64,000 nucleotides of DNA, taken from NCBI RefSeq assembly GCF_028858725.1, contig NC_084774.1:5492001-5556000 (forward strand), given 5' to 3'. The translations under genes and the position numbers were made by a program. The notes under the pieces were generated by a model. It worked only from the letters and a program-made list of their open reading frames with translations, ran no database searches and had not been told where the DNA came from. The number at the start of each line of letters is the position of its first letter. The first letter of the stretch is position 1. Shown here piece after piece: positions 32,541 to 43,864 of the stretch. The DNA is from Colius striatus (taxonomy: Eukaryota; Chordata; Aves; Coliiformes; Coliidae).

Positions 32541-33623
32541 ATGAGGCTCACAGTCTTGTTTGCCTATGTTGCGCTACTTCTCACCAGAGCACAGCCGGTC
32601 ACCGATGGCCTAGACGAGGCCACACTCGAGCACATGAGGGAGCGTGAGGATCAGCTGAAAGTGGAGATGATTCAGCTAGCAGAGCAGCTGGCCAGGAGGC
32701 ACGAGACACACCAAACCCCCTGTGGCTTTGCCTGTGGAGTCCTGCTCTTTACTGACTGGCACCAGTGGCAATTCTGGGCTGCTACTACAGTCCTGGAATT
32801 GCTCCTGTACTTGTGGCTCTATTGGCGGCCCAAGAGAAGGAGCCCTGAAGCAGATGGAAGCAGGGAAGAGGAGAGCTCCAGCAGGGATGCACTCCAGGCG
32901 GATGGAAGCAAGGGAGAGGAGAGTTCCTGCAGTGACACGTTCCAGCCAGCCAGCAGCAGGGAACAGGAGACTTTCTGCAGAGATATTTTCCAGCCACTCT
33001 TCAGGAGCAAAGAGGAGACTATGTGCAGTGACACGCTCCAGCCACCCTTCAGCAGGGAAGAGGACAGGTCCTGCAGTGACATGCTCCAGCCACCATTCAG
33101 CAGGGAAGAGGAGACTTTGTGCAGTGACACGCTCCAGCCAGCCAGCAGCAGGGAAGAAGAGACTTTCTGCAGAGATATTTTCCAGCCACTCTTCAGGAGC
33201 AAAGTGGAGACTTCCTGCAGTGACACGCTCCAGCCACCCTTCAGCAAGGAAGAGGAGACTTTGTGCAGTGACACGCTCCAGCCAGCCAGCAGCAGGGAAC
33301 AGGAGAGGTCCTGCAGTGACATGCTCCAGCCACCCTTCAGCAGGGAAGAGGAGAAGTCCTGCAGTGACATGCTCCAGCCACCCTTCAGCAGGGAAGAGGA
33401 GAGGTCCTCTGGGGACATGCTCCAGCCAGGCAGCAGCTGCAACAGGAGAGCTGCAGTGCCACGCTCCAGGCAGCCAGCGGCACCAAGGAGATGTCCTGCA
33501 GTGGCACGCTCCAGGCTGCCAAAAGCAGTAAAGAAGAGCCGTTCTGCAGCGGCACAATCCAGCCAGGCAGAAGCAGGGCTGATGGGAGCTCTTGAAGCGC
33601 CACGCCCCAGGTGGCGAATCTAG
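32541..33623 (+). CDS. Copy 14: ITPRIP-like repeat-tail protein, 360 aa
   Basis: It has a type A promoter (TATA 32296) and a 192-bp intron. It has Leu6 as in copies 5, 9 and 11 and is otherwise as copy 1. The frame is open to the TAG at 33621-33623. Confidence 0.75.
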   Translation: MRLTVLFAYVALLLTRAQPVTDGLDEATLEHMREREDQLKVEMIQLAEQLARRHETHQTPCGFACGVLLFTDWHQWQFWAATTVLELLLYLWLYWRPKRRSPEADGSREEESSSRDALQADGSKGEESSCSDTFQPASSREQETFCRDIFQPLFRSKEETMCSDTLQPPFSREEDRSCSDMLQPPFSREEETLCSDTLQPASSREEETFCRDIFQPLFRSKVETSCSDTLQPPFSKEEETLCSDTLQPASSREQERSCSDMLQPPFSREEEKSCSDMLQPPFSREEERSSGDMLQPGSSCNRRAAVPRSRQPAAPRRCPAVARSRLPKAVKKSRSAAAQSSQAEAGLMGALEAPRPRWRI

Positions 33624-35380
33624 AAAAAGTTAATGTTTTTGCAGGGTGGAGCCAAGGCATTAAGACAAAGAATTTCTCCCCCTGTTTGATTGCTCATGCT
33701 GTAGTGCCTGAGGAGTTTTAAATTTTAAGTAAGACTGGGGGGGAGGAGTGATAAGATAGTGAATCCCCTGAGGGGGTTGTAGGCTCCTCCGGAAGTTGTA
33801 AACCTTGGAGTACCTAATCAATGGGGAATCAAGGGAGGCATAAGGAATAAAAAGCCTCTTTTCTTCCTCTTCTCTTCGAGTTTGACCCTGTACATAGTTG
33901 GTTGTTCAGTAGTTGGAACAGTTTGTGAAGATCGGCACCCCAGGAGAAGGACTCACTTCAGAGAGGTGCATGAAGGAGAGTCTCCCATGGGAGGGTGAAG
34001 TACTGAGGCCTGAACTATAGGCATGAAAGATGGATTGTCCTTAATGAAAGATGTAGTTTAGGTAGAAGGACTCACACTGGAGCAATCTGCTCCTGAACAA
34101 CTGCACACTTTGGAAGGAACCCATGGTGGAGTCGTCCATGAAGAACTGCAGCTGTGGGAAGGACTCACGTTGGACAAGATGGTGGAGAACAGTCTCCCAC
34201 AGAGGAAGCAGCTGCAGACACAATCCGTGACCATCTGACCATAACTCCCATTCACCATCTCCCTTTGCTGTGGGGAGAAAAGGCAGAGACCCAGGACGAA
34301 GGCAGAGGTGGGGAGAAGGTGTTTTAAGATGTCATTGTTATTTCTTATTACTTTTCTTTGTTCTGATTAGCAATAAACTAATTGTCCCCAAGTTCAGGCT
34401 GAGTTATCTGAGAGTGTAATTTCTGAATGACCTCCCTGCTTCCACTTCTGCCTTGGAAAGCTCTTTCCCTGACACTTCATACCAAAGGGTCTCATGTGGT
34501 CATTCATGTGGCACAATTACCTCAATGGCCTGCAAATTACAACTTACATTAACACTTATACTACAACACAGCATTGCTCCCAATCTCAGGGAAGGTACAG
34601 CATGGAAGCGCTCTCAGCATGGGCACAGCTGCCTCAGGTGTGTGAGGAATCCACCCCACAGCAACTCCCTGCAACACTCATGGAGGCTGCAGCAGAGCAG
34701 AGACTTGGCAGCCAGGCTCCATGATGCCCTGTGGGGATGAGATGGTCCTCTAGAGCTGATCAGCAGCACATTTGGTGCCCTGAGCCAAAAGTCTGCCCTG
34801 TCTTGACAGAGTGCCATCCTTTGTGTGAACTTTGGCCATTATGATAACACCAAACACAGCTGCATCCCGAAGGCCACCCGCCTCCTCCTCCAGTCTGTGC
34901 CCTGGATTCTTTGTAAGCTGCACCTTTAAATACTGTGGACACTGAGGGGCAGAAGAAAGGCCACATGTATCCACATTTCAAGGTGTCCCTGGGTATCCTG
35001 TCAGCCAGCCAAGTTTTACCTTCCTGGCCCTTTTGCTGCGGGAGCTGCCCTCAAGCGTGTGCAGCCAATCGGTTCATCCCAGGCTACAGAAGCAAGGCTG
35101 CAGCCAAGAAAAAGGTTTAGAACCAGCAAAGGGTGACATGCAGAAGCAAACTTCCAGCTCCAGGTTTCATATTCCTTTAGAGAGGTCCCAGGGTATTTTG
35201 ACAGCCAGCAAAGTTCTACCTTTGTAGTCCTTTTTGAAATTGTGTCCAGAGTGCTGGCTGGTTAGGTTTCGCTTTACTGACTTCACTGAGGGATGTTTCT
35301 GACAGCACTTTTCTCTCTTGCAGTGGTCATTCTTCTCTTTCTTTATATAAACAGAGAGAATGGAAATGAACTTGAAGAGC
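33624..35380. repeat. Spacer B (1757 bp) between copies 14 and 15
   Basis: LTR-like part from about 33736, AATAAA at 33846 and 34372. The CCAGGACGAAGGCAG variant (about 34290) is shared with the long spacers, and GATGTCATTG (about 34329) is private. Confidence 0.85.
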
Positions 35381-35626
35381 TATAAAAGGGGGCCGCGGGC
35401 AGCAAGGGTCCAGGACGCGCTGAGGCAGCGGTGAGTGCACGGGCGGCGGGAGGAGGGGGACAGGCACCGGAAGGAGGGCCCTGGGGGTGGGCTCTGCTCT
35501 GGCACCCAGGGCCTTGAGCCTCCCGGCTGCCTCGGCCCCTCTCCAAGCGGACCCAGCCCCTGGCCCCGCTGCCAGCTCCCTCCCTCCCACCCCGCTCAAC
35601 CGCTTCTCTCCCTCTTCCTGCAGGCC

Positions 35627-36325
35627 ATGAGGCTCACAGTCTTCTTTGCCTATGTTGCGCTACTTCTCACCAGAGCACAACCGGTCACCGATGGCCTAGA
35701 CGAGGCCACACTCGAGCACGTGAGGGAGCGTGAGGATCAGCTGAAAGTGGAGATGATTTAGCTAGCAGAGCAGCTGGCCAGGAGGCACGAGACACACCAA
35801 ACCCCCTGTGGCTTTGCCTGTGGAGTCCTGCTCTTTGCTGACTGGCACCAGTGGCAATTCTGGGCTGCTGCTACAGTCCCGGAACTGCTCCTGTACTTGT
35901 GGCTCTATTGGCGGCCCAAGAGAAGGAGCCCTGAAGCAGATGGAAGCAGGGAAGAGGAGAGCTCCAGCAGGGATGCACTCGAGGTGGATGGAAGCAAGGG
36001 AGAGGAGAGTTCCTGCAATGACACGCTCCAGCCAGCCAGCAGCAGGGAACAGCAGAGGTCCTGCAGTGACACGCTCCAGCCACCCTTCAGCAGGGAAGAG
36101 GAGAGGTCCTCTGGGGACATGCTCCAGCCAGGCAGCAGCTGCAACAGGAGAGCTGCAGTGCCACACTCCAGGCAGCCAGCGGCACCAAGGAGATGTCCTG
36201 CAGTGGCACGCTCCAGGCTGCCAAAAGCAGTAAAGAAGAGCCGTTCTGCAGCGGCACAATCCAGCCAGGCAGAAGCAGGGCTGATGGGAGCTCTTGAAGC
36301 GCCACGCCCCAGGTGGCGAATCTAG
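35627..36325 (+). pseudogene. Copy 15: array gene with stop at codon 45
   Basis: The shared TAG is at 35759-35761; TATA at 35381. The body is like copy 4, but a B spacer follows instead of an A spacer. The stop-bearing body therefore exists in two different downstream contexts. A CACGCTCC-to-ATGCTCC difference in the last unit separates it from copies 4, 6 and 8. Confidence 0.8.
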
Positions 36326-38082
36326 AAATAGTTAATGTTTTTGCAGGGTGCAGCCAAGGCATTAAGACAAAGAATTTCTCCCCCTGTTTGATTGCTCATG
36401 CTGTAGTGCCTGAGGAGTTTTAAATTTTAAGTAAGACTGGGGGGGAGGAGTGATAAGATAGTGAATCCCCTGAGGGGGTTGTAGGCTCCTCCGGAAGTTG
36501 TAAACCTTGGAGTACCTAATCAATGGGGAATCAAGGGAGGCATAAGGAATAAAAAGCCTCTTTTCTTCCTCTTCTCTTCGAGTTTGACCCTGTACATAGT
36601 TGGTTGTTCAGTAGTTGGAACAGTTTGTGAAGATCGGCACCCCAGGAGAAGGACTCACTTCAGAGAGGTGCATGAAGGAGAGTCTCCCATGGGAGGGTGA
36701 AGTACTGAGGCCTGAACTATAGGCATGAAAGATGGATTGTCCTTAATGAAAGATGTAGTTTAGGTAGAAGGACTCACACTGGAGCAATCTGCTCCTGAAC
36801 AACTGCACACTTTGGAAGGAACCCATGGTGGAGTCGTCCATGAAGAACTGCAGCTGTGGGAAGGACTCACGTTGGACAAGATGGTGGAGAACAGTCTCCC
36901 ACAGAGGAAGCAGCTGCAGACACAATCCGTGACCATCTGACCATAACTCCCATTCACCATCTCCCTTTGCTGTGGGGAGAAAAGGCAGAGACCCAGGACG
37001 AAGGGAGAGGTGGGGAGAAGGTGTTTTAAGATGTAGTTGTTATTTCTTACTACTTTTCTTTGTTCTGATTAGCAATAAACTAATTGTCCCCAAGTTCAGG
37101 CTGAGTTATCTGAGAGTGTAATTTCTGAATGACCTCCCTGCTTCCACTTCTGCCTTGGAAAGCTCTTTCCCTGACACTTCATACCAAAGGGTCTCATGTG
37201 GTCATTCATGTGGCACAATTACCTCAATGGCCTGCAAATTACAACTTACATTAACACTTATACTACAACACAGCATTGCTCCCAATCTCAGGGAAGGTAC
37301 AGCATGGAAGCGCTCTCAGCATGGGCACAGCTGCCTCAGGTGTGTGAGGAATCCACCCCACAGCAACTCCCTGCAACACTCATGGAGGCTGCAGCAGAGC
37401 AGAGACTTGGCAGCCAGGCTCCATGATGCCCTGTGGGGATGAGATGGTCCTCTAGAGCTGATCAGCAGCACATTTGGTGCCCTGAGCCAAAACTCTGCCC
37501 TGTCTTGACAGAGTGCCATCCTTTGTGTGAACTTTGGCCATTATGATAACACCAAACACAGCTGCATCCCGAAGGCCACCCGCCTCCTCCTCCAGTCTGT
37601 GCCCTGGATTCTTTGTAAGCTGCACCTTTAAATACTGTGGACACTGAGGGGCAGAAGAAAGGCCACATGTATCCACATTTCAAGGTGTCCCTGGGTATCC
37701 TGTCAGCCAGCCAAGTTTTACCTTCCTGGCCCTTTTGCTGCGGGAGCTGCCCTCAAGCGTGTGCAGCCAATCGGTTCATCCCAGGCTACAGAAGCAAGGC
37801 TGCAACCAAGAAAAAGGTTTAGAACCAGCAAAGGGTGACATGCAGAAGCAAATTTCCAGCCCCAGGTTTCATATTCCTTTAGAGAGGTCCCAGGGTATTT
37901 TGACAGCCAGCAAAGTTCTACCTTTGTAGTCCTTTTTGAAATTGTGTCCAGAGTGCTGGCTGGTTAGGTTTCGCTTTACTGACTTCACTGAGGGATGTTT
38001 CTGACAGCACTTTTCTCTCTTGCAGTGGTCATTCTTCTCTTTCTTTATATAAACAGAGAGAATGGAAATGAACTTGAAGAGC
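36326..38082. repeat. Spacer B (1757 bp) between copies 15 and 16
   Basis: LTR-like part from about 36438, AATAAA at 36548 and 37074. It has the most private differences of any B spacer: TCTTACTAC (about 37048), AAACTCTGCC (about 37492), CTGCAACCAAG (about 37801) and AAATTTCCAG (about 37850). This makes it the most diverged short B spacer. Confidence 0.85.
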
Positions 38083-38328
38083 TATAAAAGGGGGCCGCGG
38101 GCAGCAAGGGTCCAGGACGCGCTGAGGCAGCGGTGAGTGCACGGGCGGCGGGAGGAGGGGGACAGGCACCGGAAGGAGGGCCCTGGGGGTGGGCTCTGCT
38201 CTGGCACCCAGGGCCTTGAGCCTCCCGGCTGCCTCGGCCCCTCTCCAAGCGGACCCAGCCCCTGGCCCCGCTGCCAGCTCCCTCCCTCCCACCCCGCTCA
38301 ACCGCTTCTCTCCCTCTTCCTGCAGGCC

Positions 38329-39123
38329 ATGAGGCTCACAGTCTTCTTTGCCTATGTTGCGCTACTTCTCACCAGAGCACAACCGGTCACCGATGGCCTA
38401 GACGAGGCCACACTCGAGCACGTGAGGGAGCGTGAGGATCAGCTGAAAGTGGAGATGATTCAGCTAACAGAGCAGCTGGCCAGGAGGCACGAGACACACC
38501 AAACCCCCTGTGGCTTTGCCTGTGGAGTCCTGCTCTTTGCTGACTGGCACCAGTGGCAATTCTGGGCTGCTGCTACAGTCCCGGAACTGCTCCTGTACTT
38601 GTGGCTCTATTGGCGGCCCAAGAGAAGGAGCCCTGAAGCAGATGGAAGCAGGGAAGAGGAGAGCTCCAGCAGGGATGCACTCGAGGTGGATGGAAGCAAG
38701 GGAGAGGAGAGTTCCTGCAATGACACGCTCCAGCCAGCCAGCAGCAGGGAACAGGAGACTTTCTGCAGTGATATTCTCCAGCCACTCTTCAGGAGCAAAG
38801 AGGAGACTCTGTGCAGTGACACGCTCCAGCCAGCCAGCAGCAGGGAACAGCAGAGGTCCTGCAGTGACATACTCCAGCCACCCTTCAGCAGGGAAGAGGA
38901 GAGGTCCTCTGGGGACACGCTCCAGCCAGGCAGCAGCTGCAACAGGAGAGCTGCAGTGCCACGCTCCAGGCAGCCAGCGGCACCAAGGAGATGTCCTGCA
39001 GTGGCACGCTCCAGGCTGCCAAAAGCAGTAAAGAAGAGCCGTTCTGCAGCGGCACAATCCAGCCAGGCAGAAGCAGGGCTGATGGGAGCTCTTGAAGCGC
39101 CACGCCCCAGGTGGCGAATCTAG
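38329..39123 (+). CDS. Copy 16: ITPRIP-like repeat-tail protein, 264 aa
   Basis: It has a type B promoter (TATA 38083). It is the shortest open copy, with six 16-residue units fewer than copy 1. It has the Glu codon in the first unit and the Val32 seen in the stop-bearing copies, but codon 45 is still CAG. It is therefore a good candidate for the intact relative of copies 4, 6, 8 and 15. It lies directly left of the full-length spacer. Confidence 0.72.
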   Translation: MRLTVFFAYVALLLTRAQPVTDGLDEATLEHVREREDQLKVEMIQLTEQLARRHETHQTPCGFACGVLLFADWHQWQFWAAATVPELLLYLWLYWRPKRRSPEADGSREEESSSRDALEVDGSKGEESSCNDTLQPASSREQETFCSDILQPLFRSKEETLCSDTLQPASSREQQRSCSDILQPPFSREEERSSGDTLQPGSSCNRRAAVPRSRQPAAPRRCPAVARSRLPKAVKKSRSAAAQSSQAEAGLMGALEAPRPRWRI

Positions 39124-40470
39124 AAATAGTTAATGTTTTTGCAGGGTGCAGCCAAGGCATTAAGACAAAGAATTTCTCCCCCTGTTTGATTGCTCATGCT
39201 GTAGTGCCTGAGGAGTTTTAAATTTTAAGTAAGACTGGGGGGGAGGAGTGATAAGATAGTGAATCCCCTGAGGGGGTTGTAGGCTCCTCCGGAAGTTGTA
39301 AACCTTGGAGTACCTAATCAATGGGGAATCAAGGGAGGCATAAGGAATAAAAAGCCTCTTTTCTTCCTCTTCTCTTCGAGTTTGACCCTGTACATAGTTG
39401 GTTGTTCAGTAGTTGGAACAGTTTGTGAAGATCGGCACCCCAGGAGAAGGACTCACTTCAGAGAGGTGCATGAAGGAGAGTCTCCCATGGGAGGGTGAAG
39501 TACTGAGGCCTGAACTATAGGCATGAAAGATGGATTGTCCTTAATGAAAGATGTAGTTTAGGTAGAAGGACTCACACTGGAGCAATCTGCTCCTGAACAA
39601 CTGCACACTTTGGAAGGAACCCATGGTGGAGTCGTCCATGAAGAACTGCAGCTGTGGGAAGGACTCACGTTGGACAAGATGGTGGAGAACAGTCTCCCAC
39701 AGAGGAAGCAGCTGCAGACACAATCCGTGACCATCTGACCATAACTCCCATTCACCATCTCCCTTTGCTGTGGGGAGAAAAGGCAGAGACCCAGGACGAA
39801 GGCAGAGGTGGGGAGAAGGTGTTTTAAGATGTCGTTGTTATTTCTTATTACTTTTCTTTGTTCTGATTAGCAATAAACTAATTGTCCCCAAGTTCAGGCT
39901 GAGTTATCTGAGAGTGTAATTTCTGAATGACCTCCCTGCTTCCACTTCTGCCTTGGAAAGCTCTTTCCCTGACACTTCATACCAAAGGGTCTCATGTGGT
40001 CATTCATGTGGCACAATTACCTCAATGGCCTGCAAATTACAACTTACATTAACACTTATACTACAACACAGCATTGCTCCCAATCTCAGGGAAGGTACAG
40101 CATGGAAGCGCTCTCAGCATGGGCACAGCTGCCTCAGGTGTGTGAGGAATCCACCCCACAGCAACTCCCTGCAACACTCATGGAGGCTGCAGCAGAGCAG
40201 AGACTTGGCAGCCAGGCTCCATGATGCCCTGTGGGGATGAGATGGTCCTCTAGAGCTGATCAGCAGCACATTTGGTGCCCTGAGCCAAAAGTCTGCCCTG
40301 TCTTGACAGAGTGCCATCCTTTGTGTGAACTTTGGCCATTATGATAACACCAAACACAGCTGCATCCCGAAGGCCACCCGCCTCCTCCTCCAGTCTGTGC
40401 CCTGGATTCTTTGTAAGCTGCACCTTTAAATACTGTGGACACTGAGGGGCAGAAGAAAGGCCACATGTAT
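39124..40470. repeat. Long spacer 1, left block (source of spacer B left part)
   Basis: It is collinear with the first 1349 bp of each B spacer. It includes the LTR-like part (about 39236-39950) and AATAAA at 39346 and 39872. At 39235 the A spacers depart and continue at 42062. Confidence 0.8.
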
Positions 40471-41190
40471 CCTACACCTTTAGATCAGTCCCAGGGTCGA
40501 CTTTTAGCCAGAGAAGTTCCACCTTCCCGGCCCTTTTTCTGCGTGTGTCATCTTCAATGGTGTGCAGTTTTGCCTCTGGGAGACTCGGGAGCAGCAAAGA
40601 TATAGTCTAGTGATCGTTGTACACTGAAGTACACGGGAAAGCTGGCAGTCCGTTATCCTGCACATTTCAAGGTGTCCCTGGGTATCCTGTCAGCCAGCCA
40701 AGTTTTACCTTCCTGGCCCTTTTGCTGCGGGAGCTGCCCTCAAGCGTGTGCAGCCAATCAGTTCATCCCAGGCTACAGAAGCAAGGCTGCAGCCAAGAAA
40801 AAGGTTTAGAACCAGCAAAGGGTGACATGCAGAAGCAAACTTCCAGCTCCAGGTTTCATATTCCTTTAGAGAGGTCCCAGGGTATTTTGACAGCCAGCAA
40901 AGTTCTACCTTTGTAGTCCTTTTGCTGTGGCAGCTCTCTCAATTATATACAGTTAGTCTGCTCAGCCCAGAATGAAAAAGTCAGGCTGCAGCTTAGAAAC
41001 ACCTAGAGTGGATACTGAGGACAGAAGGCAGACCTCAGCCTCAGGTATCCTACCCCTATAGAGAGGTCTCAGGGCAGCTTCTCAGCCAGCAAAGGCTACC
41101 TTCCTACCCCTTTTTCTGTGAGAGCTACCCTTAAATGTATGTAGATACTCTGTAGATACCCTGGTATGGCTAAGCCCAAGGGAAGCTTGC
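40400..41190. repeat. ~190-bp diverged tandem repeat (four units plus a partial)
   Basis: Related segments start at about 40469, 40654, 40859 and 41046. Each begins TATCCT or TATTCCT, then a -TTTAGAGAGGTCCCAGGG--like stretch, CAGCCAGCAAAG, a run ending CCTTTT-CTG, and about 100 bp later GTGGATACTGAGG-like sequence. Spacing is 185-205 bp. The short B spacers have lost 40473-40661, one unit. No known family is recognised. Confidence 0.6.
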
Positions 41191-41329
41191 CAGGGCTCAC
41201 AGGTTGGTGTGCTAGTGAACACTCTGCCTTCTCAGTGGGTACAAGGGATAGACAGATAACGAGAAATGGAGACGAGGGGTGTTGATGATTGAGAAGTCAG
41301 AGAAACACCTCAGAAGCATCTGGTATGCT

Positions 41330-41575
41330 CACACTCACCAAAAGGTGTTGGGATCATTAGCTGATCTCAAGTGCAATGCACAGAGTAAGAGCAACAAACG
41401 GGGGGAGCTTGAAGCCATGATGCAACAGGAGTGACACAGTGGCTATCACAGAACCATGGTGGGACACCTCCCACGACTGGAGTGCCCCAGTCGATGACTA
41501 TAAGCTCTTCAGGAGGGATAGACAGGGAAAGAGAGGCAGTGGGGTGGCCCTGTATGTTAGGGACTCTTACAAATC
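41330..41575 (+). mobile_element. CR1 LINE fragment, ORF2 endonuclease start
   Basis: From about 41404 the frame gives LEAMMQQE, then after a stop AITEPWWDTSHDW and LFRRDRQGKRGSGVALYVRD. This is the well-known N-terminal part of the CR1 ORF2 endonuclease. The match ends at about 41575. It is 5'-truncated and 3'-truncated and carries stops, so it is dead. The rest of 41576-42061 is unassigned. Confidence 0.85.
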
Positions 41576-42061
41576 TCCATCACACTTGGGGCTTGGATCT
41601 TTCTTCCATACTAAACAACCCAACACTCTCCCATCTCAACTCTCATGGTCTCATGAGAGTTCAGCTCCAAAATGGAAGATGTTTCCTGACTGCTCCCACA
41701 TGACAGGCAGGAGAAAGGAAAGAACTGCAAGTCATTGATCCTGCCTTAGCATCACATCAGAATCTCCACCAATCTCATATTTTAGGTCTCTGATTCTTAC
41801 CTAACCTCCTGACACACTCTCAATCGCCAGTGTCTTGCCAGAGTCCATCTCCAAAACAGTAACAGTTCACATTTTTCCCACATGAGAGGTGTCAGGGAGG
41901 AAAGAAGTGCCTGCCCTTAATCTTCCCTTAGGGGAACATCACATTTTCAGGTGTATCTTGAGGAATGAGGGTTGTGGCCCTGAGGGAGCTGTGTTACTGC
42001 AGAGGCTCCAACGGGGCAACAGCCAGGAAGACAAAGCTCTGGACTGAGAGGAGTCTCCAAC

Positions 42062-42469
42062 AAAACTCCCTCCTGGGCTCTCCAATTCCAGTCCAGAGAC
42101 TGGCAATATCGAAGTTCAGCCACTACAGGATTTTTAATGCAAATAAAGCAGACTCCAAATTGACAGAAAAACACCCCAGAAAGTTGGGTCTTCTTTCCTC
42201 CCCACTCACAGAGCACTGCTTGTTCCTAAGCCCCAGGACAGCCAAGCCAGGCTGGTAACATCCACACCAGGACGAGCAACGTTTTCCAATCAAAAGCTAA
42301 TTGTCTTTCTACTCCTTAACTATGCAAGGCCTTGCTCATTCTCTGTCTCTCAGTCGTCCTTAAGAAACACTCTGCAATGCAGGATACCCAGCACTACCTG
42401 GATTTACAGCATCAGTGCAGTTCAGGGACACTTCCCAAGCATGTGCCAGTCTCACACACAAGTCATTCT
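42062..42469. repeat. Unfused copy of the spacer A middle block (408 bp)
   Basis: It is collinear with the middle 408 bp of every A spacer, including the AATAAA (42143). Here it is flanked on both sides by other sequence (GTCTCCAAC before, CCAGCAGCCCC after), so the A-spacer ends are junctions. It differs from A spacers and from 49988-50395 at a few bases (CTCCAATTCC, GACGAGCAACG). Confidence 0.85.
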
Positions 42470-42894
42470 CCAGCAGCCCCTTTGTCTGCTCAGGATTCTA
42501 AGCTCACATCAGCTCCAGAAGGAAATGGAATCCTGGGCTTGGCTTTGTAAAGTCACTCCTCACAGAAAGGGCTGAGCCTGGCTAAAGCCTGAGCAGAGAG
42601 GGATGGTTTTGTGATGATTCCTCTTAAAACAACAGGATGAAAAATGAGTCACCAGAAAGCAGCCTCTTTTATTGTATTCCAGAAATGTTCTCAGCCCCTC
42701 AGGTTAACTCATGCCCACCATTTGCAGTGGTCTGCCTTGTTTCTGAGCTTGGGGACCAGGCTGCTGGCAGTTCCAACAGTGCATTTTGTTTGAGACACAG
42801 ACAGGCCTTGCTCATCTGTGGGTTTGTCTGAACACAAACCAGTGTCCTTTTGCAATACAGAGCCTGGCACGATCAGCTTAATGCCAACACACAT
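42470..42894. other. Unassigned intergenic sequence containing the old duplication junction
   Basis: Up to about 42639 this matches 50396-50562 near the right edge of the array. After that, no copy exists elsewhere in the window. No gene or repeat family is recognised. Confidence 0.6.
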
Positions 42895-43009
42895 TGAAAT
42901 TGTGTCCAGAGTGCTGGCTGGTTAGGTTTCGCTTTACTGACTTCACTGAGGGGTCATTCTTCTCTTTCTTTATATAAACAGAGAGAATGGAAATGAACTT
43001 GAAGAGCTA
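42895..43009. repeat. Unfused version of the type B promoter upstream piece
   Basis: It matches the 146 bp that precede the TATA in every type B promoter, except that 33 bp present there are missing here between GAGGG and GTCATT. The match stops at GAAGAGCTA (43001-43009). The sequence then continues AGGAAGAGCC instead of TAAAAGGGGG, and no array gene follows. Confidence 0.8.
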
Positions 43010-43109
43010 AGGAAGAGCCTTTCCTCTTGCAGTGTGCAGCAGATGAAGCAATGCAGCTGCACAAGTGGCAGACTGGGCTCGAGAGAAGGAACAAGCAGCT
43101 GTCAAACTG

Positions 43110-43864
43110 TGGGTGTCACGCCGTGCGCTGGTTTATTGCTCGAGGAAATGTATCCTGATACTTGCCACCAGTGACTGATCCTACAGCCACTCGTGGCCCC
43201 TGTGTACCCAATGGGTAGTGGTGGTGATGTGGAGGTGGAAAAAATAGAAAATAACCGCCTGCTGGCTGGCAAGGCGTGTGACATCGCAAGGCCAGATATG
43301 TAACCTGATATATAATCTGAAGTTCCTGTTGGAACGCTTTGGACATCATGGAAAAGAGTTAAATGAGGGTCCAGCCCACTCACAGAAAGACCAAATGAGT
43401 CTCATAGCTTTGCTAAGTGGTTTCCCCCATGGTTAGGTGTGAGTGGTTTGGAAGAGGCTCCAGTGAACATCTCTGTTATGATGGAGGAGGCTTTTAATGA
43501 AAGCTCGGACGTACCATGAGCCCTTAGGGCTGAAGTTGTGCACCAGAATAGAACGGCTTTAGACCTGGCAGTCCTGAAAGAAGGAGCAGTTTGTACCACA
43601 ATAAGCCAAAGTTTCTGTAGATATGTAAGCCAGGACCAAAAAAATGGGAAGATCTAGAAAGGTTATGGACAAAGACATGAGTTTTACATTAAAATGGTAA
43701 GGAAGCTGCATCCTGGGGATCTAAACCAATCTGGCACAAGCTGACATCCTGGCCCCTGAACTTTGCCTGACTTGAGCAACTTTTTACATTTATTATCATA
43801 ATAATCATTCTAGGTCTGTTTACTTGTGCGATGATGCAAAGTTTGCTATGGTGTTGTAAGCAAA
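43110..43864 (+). mobile_element. Decayed retroviral env remnant (surface/transmembrane subunit)
   Basis: Three-frame reading shows a broken env-like string with many stops. It has a WFPPWLGV block near 43420 and a fusion-downstream segment with an LDL...KEG...C pattern near 43550-43600, as in retroviral TM subunits. An isoleucine-rich membrane segment near 43780-43830 lies just before the LTR. At least five in-frame stops and probable indels make it non-functional. Gag and pol are not present. Class assignment is not possible from this piece. Confidence 0.65.
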
